DNA of 64,000 bases. It comes from JAIBAJ01 sp965284645. GTDB taxonomy: Bacteria > Bacteroidota > Bacteroidia > JAIBAJ01. Under the pieces are notes generated by a model. The model made no database searches. It was not told the DNA's origin and was given only the letters and a program-made list of their open reading frames with translations. The translations under genes and the position numbers were made by a program. Each line of letters begins with the position of its first letter. The stretch's first letter is position 1. Shown here one piece after another: positions 17,731-28,300 of this stretch. Location: NCBI GenBank assembly GCA_965284645.1, contig OZ260106.1:3348001-3412000 (forward strand), in the 5' to 3' direction.

Positions 17731-19005
17731 TTACGAATTAGGTTGAATGATGGAGGCTTGTTTCTCAGGCCATTCCTTGCTGAATTTATAGGCCATAATG
17801 GGTTGAAAAACAAAATAGGCCAAAAACGCGAAGGGGATAAAACCAGCAAGCGATTGGGTGCCAAACCAACTCGGATCTAAAAAGTAAATACCGATGGAAA
17901 CCAAGCTTGACACCATCGAAAAATAAGGAGCAAATCGATTAACATTCATCAACTCGGTAGCACTATAAATCTGCACAAAAACAAATACAGCCAAGTGTAT
18001 TACACCAGTGCTTCCAATATCCGAAACATGTTTGAGAACGTAAAGGACGAAAAAAGCGAATAAGAAAAATTGAATATTGCTCCAAAACAACAAACCCGTT
18101 GAAACTGGCGGATTGAACTTTTTAAAATTATAAGGATCTTTAATTTTAGGAATTGGGTATTTTTCATCAAAACCTGCTGGTCGCCAACCTGTAGGTCGAA
18201 ACCAAATGGTAAGCTTGTCCATCCAATTCTCTGCCCTCCAGGCATCTTTCAATAAAACTAGCAGATGCTCAAAATTTATAGTTATCGGATTATAGGTATT
18301 GGAAGGTCGAGTTATACCGAAAACAGGTGGTTCATTTTCCAATTCCTCTTGAAAAGTACCGAAAAGCCTATCCCAAATATTAAAAATAGCGCTGTAATTT
18401 TTATCCAAATAAATTGGATTTAGAGCATGGTGAACCCGATGTTGGCTAGGGGTAACAATGATATATTCCAACAATCCAAGTTTTCCGATGGTTTGGGTAT
18501 GGTACCAAATTTGGGCGAATTTATGAATAGGAAAGACTACGGCGATTACCAAAGGAGAAATGCCCAGCAAAGCCGATGGAAGGGATAAAAAAAACAAAAA
18601 ATTAAAAAACACCAAAAAGGGTTGACGAACCGCAGTGGAAATATTATATTCCTCTGAATTGTGATGAATGAGGTGGGAGTTCCAGAGAAGATTAATGGTA
18701 TGATGGAATCGATGTCCCCAATAAAATTCAAAATCAAGTAAGATAAAGGCCAATATATAAACCAACCAGGTTTTATCTAAATGAATAATGGCCAAATGAT
18801 CGTACATAACTTTGTAGGAAATGATGGAAATACCTAAACCAAACAAGGCCCGCACCACCAGGGTAATTCCTGAATAGAAACTCGCCAAGGTATCAATCCA
18901 AGGCACGGTATCTCTTCCTTTCCAATAACCGTATACTTTTTCGGCTAGCACTAGCACTAAGAATACAGGCATTCCATTTGAAAGGATTTTAGCAATTTCT
19001 TCCAT
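17731..19005 (-). CDS. Sterol desaturase/fatty acid hydroxylase superfamily membrane protein
   Basis: This 424-residue integral membrane di-iron oxygenase has histidine clusters in order: HRFHHTINLLWNSHLIHHNSEEYN (HxxHH and HxxHH types, near residues 118-139), then SQHRVHHALNP near residue 187. About five hydrophobic segments lie in the first 200 residues. The C-terminal third has another three or four (FWSNIQFFLFAFFVLYVL and following), longer than the minimal hydroxylase core. That architecture resembles alkylglycerol monooxygenase-like members of Bacteroidota. The substrate is probably a lipid but cannot be defined. The gene appears monocistronic, with a family B copy upstream. Confidence 0.85.
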   Translation of the reverse strand: MEEIAKILSNGMPVFLVLVLAEKVYGYWKGRDTVPWIDTLASFYSGITLVVRALFGLGISIISYKVMYDHLAIIHLDKTWLVYILAFILLDFEFYWGHRFHHTINLLWNSHLIHHNSEEYNISTAVRQPFLVFFNFLFFLSLPSALLGISPLVIAVVFPIHKFAQIWYHTQTIGKLGLLEYIIVTPSQHRVHHALNPIYLDKNYSAIFNIWDRLFGTFQEELENEPPVFGITRPSNTYNPITINFEHLLVLLKDAWRAENWMDKLTIWFRPTGWRPAGFDEKYPIPKIKDPYNFKKFNPPVSTGLLFWSNIQFFLFAFFVLYVLKHVSDIGSTGVIHLAVFVFVQIYSATELMNVNRFAPYFSMVSSLVSIGIYFLDPSWFGTQSLAGFIPFAFLAYFVFQPIMAYKFSKEWPEKQASIIQPNS

Positions 19006-19177
19006 ATATCAGGCAGGATAGAGGATATAAAGGTAGGCATAAAGTTTTTGTATAGGCTTTCCTATTGGCATTTACCAATCTAAATTTATACAGCGACTTT
19101 GGACCATTTACAATTTAAAATTGGTATAACCTATCCAAGAACCCAAAACATACAAAGGATACTGGCTGTGTTTTATC

Positions 19178-19315
19178 CGGGAAGGGATAGCAGCGGAAAA
19201 CCCACAGCGGCCTGAGCGAATGCGAAAGGCGCGAGGATTTGCAGCGAATAGCCCGACCATTCGCCGGTACAATCCTCCATTTAAAGCACAAAACTTCGTG
19301 CGAATGGGACCCGCC
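19178..19315 (-). repeat. Family B structured repeat (B4)
   Basis: On the minus strand: outer CGGG/CCCG; hairpin CCATTCGC/GCGAATGG; inner GGG/CCC; AAATCC/GGGTTT; type I apical part. It lies between the 5' end of the desaturase gene and the 3' end of the hybrid kinase gene. Confidence 0.9.
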
Positions 19316-19350
19316 AAGAAACAAAAAACATTAAAATCTTTGGAATAAAA

Positions 19351-22300
19351 TTAGACCGTTGAATCTACAGAAGGGGCTTTTTGTTGGGCATACACAGCCA
19401 AAATTCTGTGCAGTTTTTGAGCTTCGAAAGGTTTACTTATATAGGCATCAAAATCTGCTGAAATTTTCTCTTCCAATTCAGCTTCAGCGTTGGCAGAAAG
19501 GGCAATAATTGGGATACGACCATTTTTTTCGAGTTTGCGGATTTCAGCAGCGGCTGTAATGCCATCCATTTCAGGCATTTGGATATCCATTAATACCAAA
19601 TCATATTCCCCATTCTCAAATTTTTCAACGGCTATCAATCCGTTCGAAGCGATATCGGTTTTGCAGTTCCACTTTTCGAGCAGGCGATTTGCCAGGAGGA
19701 CATTCACCAAATTATCTTCGGCCATCAGCACCCGCAAACCATTTAAGGAATCAAACGTATTTTTCTCGATAGACCCAGCTTTGGATGCTACAATTTTATT
19801 GAACTTAATTACAAATTCGAAGGTTGAGCCGTTGCCGGGGTCGCTTTCCACCCAGATTTTCCCCCCTTGCAATTCCACCAGTTTTTTGGAAATGGACAAT
19901 CCCAGCCCTGTGCCACCGTATTTACGACTGGTTCCAATTTCGGCCTGACTAAAGGAATCGAAGATGGTTTTTATTTTGTCGCTTGGAATTCCAATGCCTG
20001 AATCCTTGATTTGAAAACGAACTTCAATTTGTTGTTCCTCCTCACTGTCAATAAAAATGGCAAAGCTTACCTCACCGAAACTGGTAAACTTGATGGCGTT
20101 ACCAATGAGATTATAGAGGATTTGATTTAATCTTAACTCGTCTCCAGATACGAATAAATTTAAACGATCGATTGGTTCCAAGTTGAATTTCAAACCTTTT
20201 TCGACCGCTTTTTGATTGAACATGTGGTAAATATTGTTCATTACCAATTTGAGGTCAAAAGGTCGATTTTCGAAGTTTAGTTTACCTGCCTCGATTTTTG
20301 AATAGTCCAAAACATCGTTAACCAAACCGAGCAGATGTTTGGTAGAATACTGTAAAATTCGGAGGTATTCCACCTGATCTTCTCTTGGGTTTTCGCTGGC
20401 CAAAAGTTCCGTAAATCCAATAACAGCGTTCATGGGCGTACGAATTTCGTGGCTCATAACCGAAAGGAATTCAGATTTAGCTTGGGCTAATTGTTCGGCA
20501 TCTTCTTTGGCCTTGCGCAATTTGTCGTCGGCCATTTTCTTTTGAGTAATATCTTTGGTAAGTTTGGAAAACCCGATTACCTTTCCAGAAACATCGCTAA
20601 GGGTTGTAATAGATACGCTGGCCCAAAATTGGGACCCATCCTTTTTCACCCGAATACCTTCATCCTGGGCTTTCCCTTCTATTCTCGCCCTTTGCAATAA
20701 TTCCTCAGGCAATCCGCAAAGAAGATCTTCCTGGGTATAGAAAATAGTAAAGTTTTTTCCAAGAATTTCGGTGGCAGTGTAGCCTTTGATTAGTTCAGCA
20801 CCTTTGTTCCAATTGGTAATATTGCCTTCCGCATCAAGGAGAATAATAGCATAATCCTCCACTTCTTCCACCATTTTATGGTACTTCTCTTCACTTTGGC
20901 GCAAGACTTCCATTTGCATCTTTTCCTTGGTAATATCTTCCGTTTCCATAAGAATACCACCAATTTCATTATTTGAGTCATGCCAAGGAGTGACTGTCCA
21001 GCGTAACCATTGCACACTGCCATCGGCTCTGTAAAATGGACTTCCATTGCTTATATCCTTTCCTCCGTTTAAGCATTTTTGATGGATGGCTTTCCAGTCC
21101 TCGCCGATTTCAGGAAAAATCTCATAGTGGGATTTGCCAATAACGTCAATGGATCCCAAATGATAATCTTCCAACCATCTTTTGGAAACGGAGATATATT
21201 TCATCTCCTTATCCACCATACAAAGGGCAGTTGGAGCTTCCTCTATAAAGGTCTTAATTTGCTCATAACTAATTCTTAATTCCTTTTCAACCAACTTTTG
21301 GGCCGTGATATCGGTATGTACGCCTAAAACACGAATTGGCTTACCTTCCGAATCAAACTCTGCTACACCGCTTACTTTAATGTATTTCTCATGCCCATTG
21401 ACCACAATTCGATGTTCAAATTCTATTCGACTTTTACTTGAATTAATTTTCCAAAATTTTTCTATCGACCTTTCTAAGTCCTCCGAATGGATTCGCGCCA
21501 AAAAAGCGTCCATTCCAACGTATTTTGAATCAGTTGGGAAACCCCACATTTCATAAAATGGTTCGTTACCAACTATCCTCCTTTCTTCTAAGGAAATATC
21601 CCATACTCCCAATTTTGCCCCTGAAGTAGCCAATTCAAATCGATCGTTTAGGCGATGTAACTCCAAAGTTCTGTTTCGTACTGTTTCCTCTAAATCCTTA
21701 TTGAGTTGCCGCAAAGAATCTTCAGCATCATTCTTTTTTGATTCCAATAAGTTAAGATAATAGGTTGAAATAGAAAGAATCAACAATCCTATCATCATAA
21801 AACCTATGCTAAACAAGGCCACGCCAAATTCAATCCCGATTAAGCTTTGACTCATCCGAGAGGCTCTAAAAAGGCCAAGCATGATTACAATCAAAACCAC
21901 AACTGGGAATATTCTTCGCGCTATACGGTTTCCTAGCTTATTATCCAGAAACATACCTGTTACCTCTAGATTATCATTGAAAAGGGAACAAATAATGGAG
22001 AGACTAAACATGAGAACCGAAGAATGCAAAGTCATACTGCCAATTATGACCAAATCGCTCAAAAACGGCACCTTATACAGGTAACTAATGATGAACATAA
22101 AAGTAAAAATGGTCACCAAGTGGAAACTCCATTGGGCTATTTTTCTGTAGCTTAATTTTTCGGAATCGTGCAGGAGCAATCCAAATCCAAGGAAAGCGAA
22201 ACAAATGGATAGAGCCGTGCTTGTTCGCCCTGGGTAGGCAAGACCTTTCAAACGGGACACATGGTCGGTAAACACCAATTCATCGATTCCTAGATTAACC

Positions 22301-22590
22301 CCAAAATAAGTTTGGGCCAAGGAGAGAATGGAAATGCAAACAAAAATCCAGGGAAGAAATTTACCCAAACGCCTGAACCAATTGATTTCAAAGGTTTGGG
22401 AAAGAACGGATAATCCGCATAAAATGGCGCAAAAGGCCGTATTGAATTTCATGGAGGAGCCGTCTTTGATTGACACCTTCATGAATTCGATACCAAGAAT
22501 CCAACCGATAATTACCCAAACCCCAACTAAAATGGCCCAAAGGGAGGTTATTCGAATTAAGATTGGAAAACGTAACTTTGAAACACCCAT
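19351..22590 (-). CDS. Hybrid histidine kinase with membrane sensor, PAS domains and receiver
   Basis: This 1079-residue protein begins with about eight hydrophobic segments (residues 1-285). A coiled coil follows (DAEDSLRQLNKDLEETVRNR), then three PAS/PAC units, recognisable by GNEPFYEMWGFP, RVLGVHTDITAQK, GGILMETEDITKEK and GFSKLTKDITQKK. The dimerisation domain has MSHEIRTPMNAVIG, with phospho-His near residue 715. The ATPase domain has GTGLGLSISKKLVE near residue 895. A C-terminal receiver has AEDNLVNVLLANRLL and the phospho-Asp in VLMDIQMPEMDG near residue 1000. The final phosphotransfer partner would be elsewhere, as no Hpt domain or adjacent regulator is present. The signal is unknown. 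Confidence 0.92.
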   Translation of the reverse strand: MGVSKLRFPILIRITSLWAILVGVWVIIGWILGIEFMKVSIKDGSSMKFNTAFCAILCGLSVLSQTFEINWFRRLGKFLPWIFVCISILSLAQTYFGVNLGIDELVFTDHVSRLKGLAYPGRTSTALSICFAFLGFGLLLHDSEKLSYRKIAQWSFHLVTIFTFMFIISYLYKVPFLSDLVIIGSMTLHSSVLMFSLSIICSLFNDNLEVTGMFLDNKLGNRIARRIFPVVVLIVIMLGLFRASRMSQSLIGIEFGVALFSIGFMMIGLLILSISTYYLNLLESKKNDAEDSLRQLNKDLEETVRNRTLELHRLNDRFELATSGAKLGVWDISLEERRIVGNEPFYEMWGFPTDSKYVGMDAFLARIHSEDLERSIEKFWKINSSKSRIEFEHRIVVNGHEKYIKVSGVAEFDSEGKPIRVLGVHTDITAQKLVEKELRISYEQIKTFIEEAPTALCMVDKEMKYISVSKRWLEDYHLGSIDVIGKSHYEIFPEIGEDWKAIHQKCLNGGKDISNGSPFYRADGSVQWLRWTVTPWHDSNNEIGGILMETEDITKEKMQMEVLRQSEEKYHKMVEEVEDYAIILLDAEGNITNWNKGAELIKGYTATEILGKNFTIFYTQEDLLCGLPEELLQRARIEGKAQDEGIRVKKDGSQFWASVSITTLSDVSGKVIGFSKLTKDITQKKMADDKLRKAKEDAEQLAQAKSEFLSVMSHEIRTPMNAVIGFTELLASENPREDQVEYLRILQYSTKHLLGLVNDVLDYSKIEAGKLNFENRPFDLKLVMNNIYHMFNQKAVEKGLKFNLEPIDRLNLFVSGDELRLNQILYNLIGNAIKFTSFGEVSFAIFIDSEEEQQIEVRFQIKDSGIGIPSDKIKTIFDSFSQAEIGTSRKYGGTGLGLSISKKLVELQGGKIWVESDPGNGSTFEFVIKFNKIVASKAGSIEKNTFDSLNGLRVLMAEDNLVNVLLANRLLEKWNCKTDIASNGLIAVEKFENGEYDLVLMDIQMPEMDGITAAAEIRKLEKNGRIPIIALSANAEAELEEKISADFDAYISKPFEAQKLHRILAVYAQQKAPSVDSTV

Positions 22591-22739
22591 TCTATAAATT
22601 CTTCACTTTTCTGTGAAAGAACCTAAACGGCGGTCAAGTTTCAAAGTTTCCACAAAAAGTTCAATTCACTTTTTGAGGCTCTTATTCTCGTTTTTTTAAA
22701 TATAAAAACCAGGTCCGACCTAAATCTGAAAGCAATGAA

Positions 22740-23321
22740 CTAGGCTTGTTTTCTAACGTATTTTGTTAGAATCACGATAACTTGTCCATCAATTTTTCCT
22801 TCTATTTGTGTATTATTATTCTCAACCAAACGAATATTTTTTACAACGGTGCCCATTTTGGCATTAATGGTAGAACCTTTTACATCCAAGGATTTAATTA
22901 ATACCACCGAATCGCCCGCTGCTAATTGATTGCCATTGGAATCGATATGAGCATCATCTGATCCACTTTCCTCTTCCACCATACCGGCTTTTGCCCAAGC
23001 TAAGGTTTCATCATCAAGGTACATCGAATCCAACAGATCTTGTGCCCAAGCTTCGGAACTTAATTGATGAAGCAGTCGAAATGAGACAACCTGAACACCC
23101 GGCACTTCGCTCCATATGGAGGAAGTTAAACAGCGCCAATGGTTAGCATCTAAGGCTTGCTTACTCCCCAATTGCTCTAAACATTTATTACAGGCAAGAA
23201 AGGTATTTGTTTCATTGGCCGACGTTTGTGGAAGAACGGAATACGTTGACAAGGATGCAGTAGCACCACAAAGTTCACACTGGTTATTGCTACGTGTAGC
23301 GAGGGCAGATTCGAATGACAT
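22740..23321 (-). CDS. PhnA-family zinc ribbon protein
   Basis: The 193-residue protein starts with a zinc ribbon (CELCG near residue 15 and CNKC near residue 44). After a middle helical part it has the compact PhnA C-terminal domain (LAAGDSVVLIKSLDVKGS, then KMGTVVKNIRLV, ending IVILTKYVRKQ). PhnA/YjdM proteins are widespread; despite the historical name they are not shown to act in phosphonate breakdown, and the function is unclear. It is the last gene of the secA-serS-mqnA run, starting 7 bp after mqnA ends. About 150 bp separate it from the hybrid kinase gene. Confidence 0.88.
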   Translation of the reverse strand: MSFESALATRSNNQCELCGATASLSTYSVLPQTSANETNTFLACNKCLEQLGSKQALDANHWRCLTSSIWSEVPGVQVVSFRLLHQLSSEAWAQDLLDSMYLDDETLAWAKAGMVEEESGSDDAHIDSNGNQLAAGDSVVLIKSLDVKGSTINAKMGTVVKNIRLVENNNTQIEGKIDGQVIVILTKYVRKQA

Positions 23322-23328
23322 GGGGAAA

Positions 23329-24069
23329 TTATTTCTTTATTTTGGATAAGAAGAGTTGAAGCCCTTGCTGCTTGGAGCTATCAAAGGCATAGGAAATTCG
23401 GTGATTAAGATAGTTGGAAGCCAATTCCCTAGACAAGTTGGAAGGAAGGAGCCTATCCATTGCCTTTTCCTTGTTCAGTAAGCCAAATTGCAAGGCTTGA
23501 TTGAACCTTTTTACAAAGTCTTCATGCAAGGGTTTATTGCTAAGCCAAACTGCAAATACAAAGGGCAATCCAGTGAATTGAAACCAGTATTCAGGTAGAT
23601 CGTACGAAAATTTATAATTCCCGACCATGGCAAAACAACGATCGCCAATTATTACACCGGCATCCTCGCCTTTTATGTCCTTTTCGTAACCGGGCTGTGC
23701 AGTTAAAAATTCAGGACTTATGTTCCAATATTCGCTGCAGAGTACTTTCACCAATTGCACACTAGTGCGACTTTGAAAATCCAACCAAATCCTTTTGATT
23801 TTATCTAAGGGCACTTGACTGTATAGCATAACCGTATCAACCCTTCCAATGGCTCCGATGCAAAAATTGGAGATGATCTTTCCATTGGGTATTTGCGGGA
23901 GGATCGCTACTGGTACTAAACCAATATCCGCCTGGCCTTGAATTAATTTATCCGCACATTGGCTTGGAATATCCAAAGACAAATTAATTTCCTGCTGGAT
24001 GTCAGAATGAGTTAAACCATAAACAAAGGGAATTGAATTGGTATAGGATACTGCCGAAACCCTGATCAT
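23329..24069 (-). CDS. mqnA: Chorismate dehydratase (futalosine menaquinone pathway)
   Basis: The 246-residue protein fits MqnA, which converts chorismate to 3-[(1-carboxyvinyl)oxy]benzoate in the futalosine route to menaquinone. The N-terminus VSAVSYTNSIPFVYGL, the GQADIGLVPVAILPQI stretch and LDFQSRTSVQLVKVLCSEYW are characteristic of this periplasmic-binding-protein fold enzyme without a signal peptide. Other mqn genes are not in this window. The gene lies 6 bp after serS and just before the PhnA-like gene. Confidence 0.9.
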   Translation of the reverse strand: MIRVSAVSYTNSIPFVYGLTHSDIQQEINLSLDIPSQCADKLIQGQADIGLVPVAILPQIPNGKIISNFCIGAIGRVDTVMLYSQVPLDKIKRIWLDFQSRTSVQLVKVLCSEYWNISPEFLTAQPGYEKDIKGEDAGVIIGDRCFAMVGNYKFSYDLPEYWFQFTGLPFVFAVWLSNKPLHEDFVKRFNQALQFGLLNKEKAMDRLLPSNLSRELASNYLNHRISYAFDSSKQQGLQLFLSKIKK

Positions 24070-24075
24070 GGAAAA

Positions 24076-25347
24076 CTAATCTATCACTTCGAAACCGGTA
24101 TATGGAACTAAGGCTTTAGGTACGCGAATTCCGTTTTCGAACTGATGGTTTTCAAGCAATGAAGCAACAATACGGGGCAAAGCCAAGGCGCTTCCATTTA
24201 AGGTATGGGCCAAACGGGTTTTACCTTCACTATCTTTAAACCTCAATTTCAGGCGATTGCTTTGGTAGGTTTCAAAACAAGAAATTGAGCTTACTTCCAA
24301 CCAACGTTTTTGTGCCGCACTGTATACTTCCATGTCGTAGGTTAAAGCAGATGCCGTTCCCATATCACCACCACATAATTTTAGGGTACGGAAAGGCAGT
24401 TCCAATTCTTTCAACAAACCGGCCACGTATTCGCGCATATCCTCTAATGTTTCGTAGCTTTTATCGGGATGTTGAATTTGAACAATTTCAACTTTATCAA
24501 ATTGATGCAAACGGTTCAAGCCTCGAACATCTTTTCCATAACTACCAGCTTCCCGGCGGAAACAAGGCGTATAGGCAGTATTTTTTATCGGCAATTCCTT
24601 TTCCGTCAAAATCACATCCCTGTAAAAATTGGTCACAGGTACTTCGGCGGTTGGAATTAAATACAGATTGTCTACTCCAACATGGTACATCTGTCCTTCC
24701 TTATCAGGTAATTGCCCCGTTCCAAAACCACTGTCTTCATTTACCACATGTGGTGGTTGCATTTCGCGGTAACCGGCCGCAGTAGCCTTATCCAAAAAGA
24801 AGTTTATCAAGGCACGCTGCAAACGAGCACCTTTCCCTTTGTAAACAGGAAAGCCTGCACCCGTAATTTTCACACCCAACTCAAAATCGATTAAATCATA
24901 CTTGGTAGCCAAATCCCAATGTGGCATGGCATTTTCGCCTAGGTTTGGAATGTCGCCATGGGTGTAAACAGTTAAATTATCCTCGGCACCTTTTCCTTCT
25001 GGTACAGATAAATGGGGTGCATTCGGCAAGGTTACGAGCAAGGCTTGTAAGTCAAGCTCTGCTTGTTTTTTCTCCGTTTCTCTATCTGCAATTAAACCTT
25101 TCAAAACAGTAGTCCTTTCTTTCAAAGCACCTGCCTCGCTGGCTTTACCGGCTTTGAATAAATCTCCTACCTGTTTCGAAATTTGATTGGCTTCGGCTAA
25201 TAGGTTGTCCCCTTCAGCTTGAGCGGCTTTTCTTTTATTATCCACTTCCACAATTTTTAGAATTGTTTCGGTAGGATCGAAGTTGCGTTTTTTTAAACGG
25301 GTGATAATCTCTTCTTGGTTATCTCTAATCTGTTGTAACGTAAGCAT
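24076..25347 (-). CDS. serS: Seryl-tRNA synthetase
   Basis: This 423-residue class II aminoacyl-tRNA synthetase has the expected N-terminal antiparallel coiled coil (residues about 25-110, rich in Lys/Glu/Ala). The catalytic domain carries TAEVPVTNFYRD, motif 2 CFRREAGSYGKDVRGLNRLHQF and motif 3 NGSALALPRIVASLLENHQ. It charges tRNA-Ser with serine. The length is normal. It starts 20 bp after secA and is followed closely by mqnA. Confidence 0.97.
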   Translation of the reverse strand: MLTLQQIRDNQEEIITRLKKRNFDPTETILKIVEVDNKRKAAQAEGDNLLAEANQISKQVGDLFKAGKASEAGALKERTTVLKGLIADRETEKKQAELDLQALLVTLPNAPHLSVPEGKGAEDNLTVYTHGDIPNLGENAMPHWDLATKYDLIDFELGVKITGAGFPVYKGKGARLQRALINFFLDKATAAGYREMQPPHVVNEDSGFGTGQLPDKEGQMYHVGVDNLYLIPTAEVPVTNFYRDVILTEKELPIKNTAYTPCFRREAGSYGKDVRGLNRLHQFDKVEIVQIQHPDKSYETLEDMREYVAGLLKELELPFRTLKLCGGDMGTASALTYDMEVYSAAQKRWLEVSSISCFETYQSNRLKLRFKDSEGKTRLAHTLNGSALALPRIVASLLENHQFENGIRVPKALVPYTGFEVID

Positions 25348-25367
25348 TGCTTAATCTTTAATTTCTA

Positions 25368-28300
25368 TTACACTAAAACATCTTTGCCGTGGCATTGTTT
25401 ATACTTTTTACCACTTCCACAAGGACAAGGGTCGTTTCTTCCAATCTTCGGATCTACTTTAATGGGAGCCGTTTTTTGAACTGAAGGAGGTGCTTGTTGA
25501 CCTTCCCCTTCTGGCCCTGCAGTCGAGGATGAAACATACTCTTCTTTGGTGGCAACTATTCTTTCTTTAGGTTGTTGCTGGATGCGGGGAGGAGGTGCAA
25601 TTGGAACATTTTCTTGTTGAGGTAAATTACCTTTTACCAAAAACGAAATAATATCCTTATTGTTTATATCCAACAAATTCTTGAACAATTTAAACGCTTC
25701 GAACTTATACACCAATAAAGGATCCTTTTGCTCATAAACTGCGCCTTGAACGTCGTGTTTCAATTCATCCATTGCACGAAGATGATCTTTCCAAGCTTCG
25801 TCAATAATGGCTAATACAACTGATTTCTCGAAGGATTTTACCACCTCTTTTCCTTGGCTTTCGTAGCCCTTTTTCAAGTTTACCAATACCTGCATATTTT
25901 TGATGCCATCGGTAATTGGTACCACCATATTTTCGAATTGATGGCCTTGGGTTTCATATACGTTCTTTACTACCGGCCAAACCCTTTCCGCCATGTTTTC
26001 CTTTTTAGCATGGTAATGTTCGAACGCAGATTCATATACCTTGTCACTAATCTGAGCCTGATCCTCCTTGTTGAAAGCTTGTTCGTCCATTGGAGCGTCA
26101 ATTCCTAATACCCGAATCAATTCCAAACGGAAACCTTCAAAATTCTTTTGTTCTTTATATTCGGCAACTATACTATCTACTGTATCATACATTTGATGAA
26201 CAATATCCATGGCCAATTTATCCCCAAATAAAGCATTCCTTCTTCTGGAGTAAATCACTTCCCTTTGGCTGTTCATTACATCATCGTACTCTAACAGGCG
26301 CTTACGAATACCAAAGTTGTTTTCTTCAACCTTTTTCTGTGCTCTTTCGATGCTATTGGTCACCATGCTATGCTGAATCATATCACCTTCTTGGTGGCCC
26401 ATTCTGTCCATCAATTTAGCAATACGATCAGAACCGAACATACGCATCAAGTCATCTTCCAATGAAACAAAGAACTGGGAAGAACCGGGGTCGCCTTGAC
26501 GTCCGGCACGACCTCTCAACTGGCGGTCAACTCGGCGACTTTCATGGCGTTCGGTACCGATAATGGCCAAACCTCCTGCATCCTTAACACCTTCTCCCAA
26601 TTTAATATCCGTTCCCCTACCGGCCATGTTGGTGGCTATGGTTACAGCCGCTGTTTTACCAGCCAAGGCAACTACCTCAGCTTCCCTTTGGTGTAATTTA
26701 GCATTCAATACATTGTGAGGAATGTTGCGAAGTTTAAGCATTCGACTCAACAATTCCGAAATCTCCACCGAAGTTGTACCGACTAGCACCGGACGACCAG
26801 CTTGGGTAAGTTTTACGACTTCATCAATTACCGCATTGTATTTTTCTCGTTTGGTTTTATATACCAAATCCTCCATATCTTTTCTTGAAATCGAACGGTT
26901 GGTAGGAATAACCACTACATCCAATTTGTAGATTTCCCAAAACTCTCCAGCTTCCGTTTCAGCCGTACCGGTCATACCAGCCAATTTCTCGTACATCCTG
27001 AAATAGTTCTGTAAAGTAATGGTGGCAAAAGTTTGGGTAGCATCTTCCACACGTAGATTTTCTTTAGCTTCGATCGCTTGGTGCAAACCGTCGCTATAAC
27101 GGCGTCCTTCCATAATACGACCTGTTTGCTCATCCACAATTTTTACTTTATTTTCAATTACCACATATTCCACATCTTTCTCAAACATGGCGTAGGCCTT
27201 CAACAATTGATTTACCGTATGGATTCTTTCACTTTTAATTGAAAAATCCAACATCAATTTTTCTTTCTGTGCAATTTTTTCTTGGTCGGAAAGTCCAGAT
27301 TTTTCAATATCGGCAATTTCACTTCCTACATCTGGAAGGATAAAGAAATGAGGATCTTCAGAATTTCCGGTAATCAAATCGATACCCTTTTCGGTCATAT
27401 CCACGCTGTTGGATTTTTCATCGATTACAAAAAACAGTTCAGCATCTGCTTTGGGCATTTCCTTTTGCTGATCGGCCATGTAATAGTCTTCTGTTTTTTG
27501 AAGAATCTGTTTTACACCTTGCTCTGAAAGGAATTTAATCAAGGCCTTGTTTTTGGGTCCACCTCGATGTGCACGCAACAAAGCCAAACCTCCTTCATCT
27601 TTCTTTCCTTCTGCAATTAGGCGTTTGGCATCACTTAAACAAGTTTGCACATACGCACGCTGCGCCGAAACCAAGCGTTCCACTTTGGGTTTTAATTCAA
27701 CAAATTCATGTTTATCGCCTCTAGGCACTGGTCCTGAAATAATCAAAGGAGTACGGGCATCATCGATCAAAACGCTATCCACCTCATCCACAATGGCGAA
27801 GTTGTGACGGCGTTGCACCAATTCCTCCACACTGCGAGCCATATTGTCGCGCAGGTAGTCAAAACCAAATTCATTGTTTGTTCCATAGGTAACATCTGCC
27901 AAATAGGCTTTTCGGCGATTGTCGCTGTTGGGTTGATGGTAGTCGATACAATCCGTGGTAATGCCATGGAATTCAAACAGTGGCGCATTCCATTCACAGT
28001 CACGACGAGAAAGGTAGTTGTTAACAGTTACCACATGCAAACCTTCGCCAGGCAAGGCATTCAGGTAAATAGGAAGGGTGGCTACTAAGGTTTTTCCTTC
28101 ACCGGTTGCCATCTCTGCAATTTTTCCCTGATGGAGCACAATACCACCAATCAACTGCACATCATAATGCAACATATCCCATTTAATCATTGTCCCACCT
28201 GCGTTCCAAGTATTTGACCAACGGGCCTTGGTATCGTCAATGGTTACATTTTCCTTTTGGGCCGAAATTGTCCTATCCCAGTCAGTAGCTGTTACTTCTA

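Noticed and set aside
19108..19324. Open frames inside family B copies (also 13072-13281, 37491-37697, 4069-4345)
   Set aside because: They arise from GC-rich structured repeats, differ in frame between copies and have no conservation at protein level. The bases vary in line with stem pairing, not codons.
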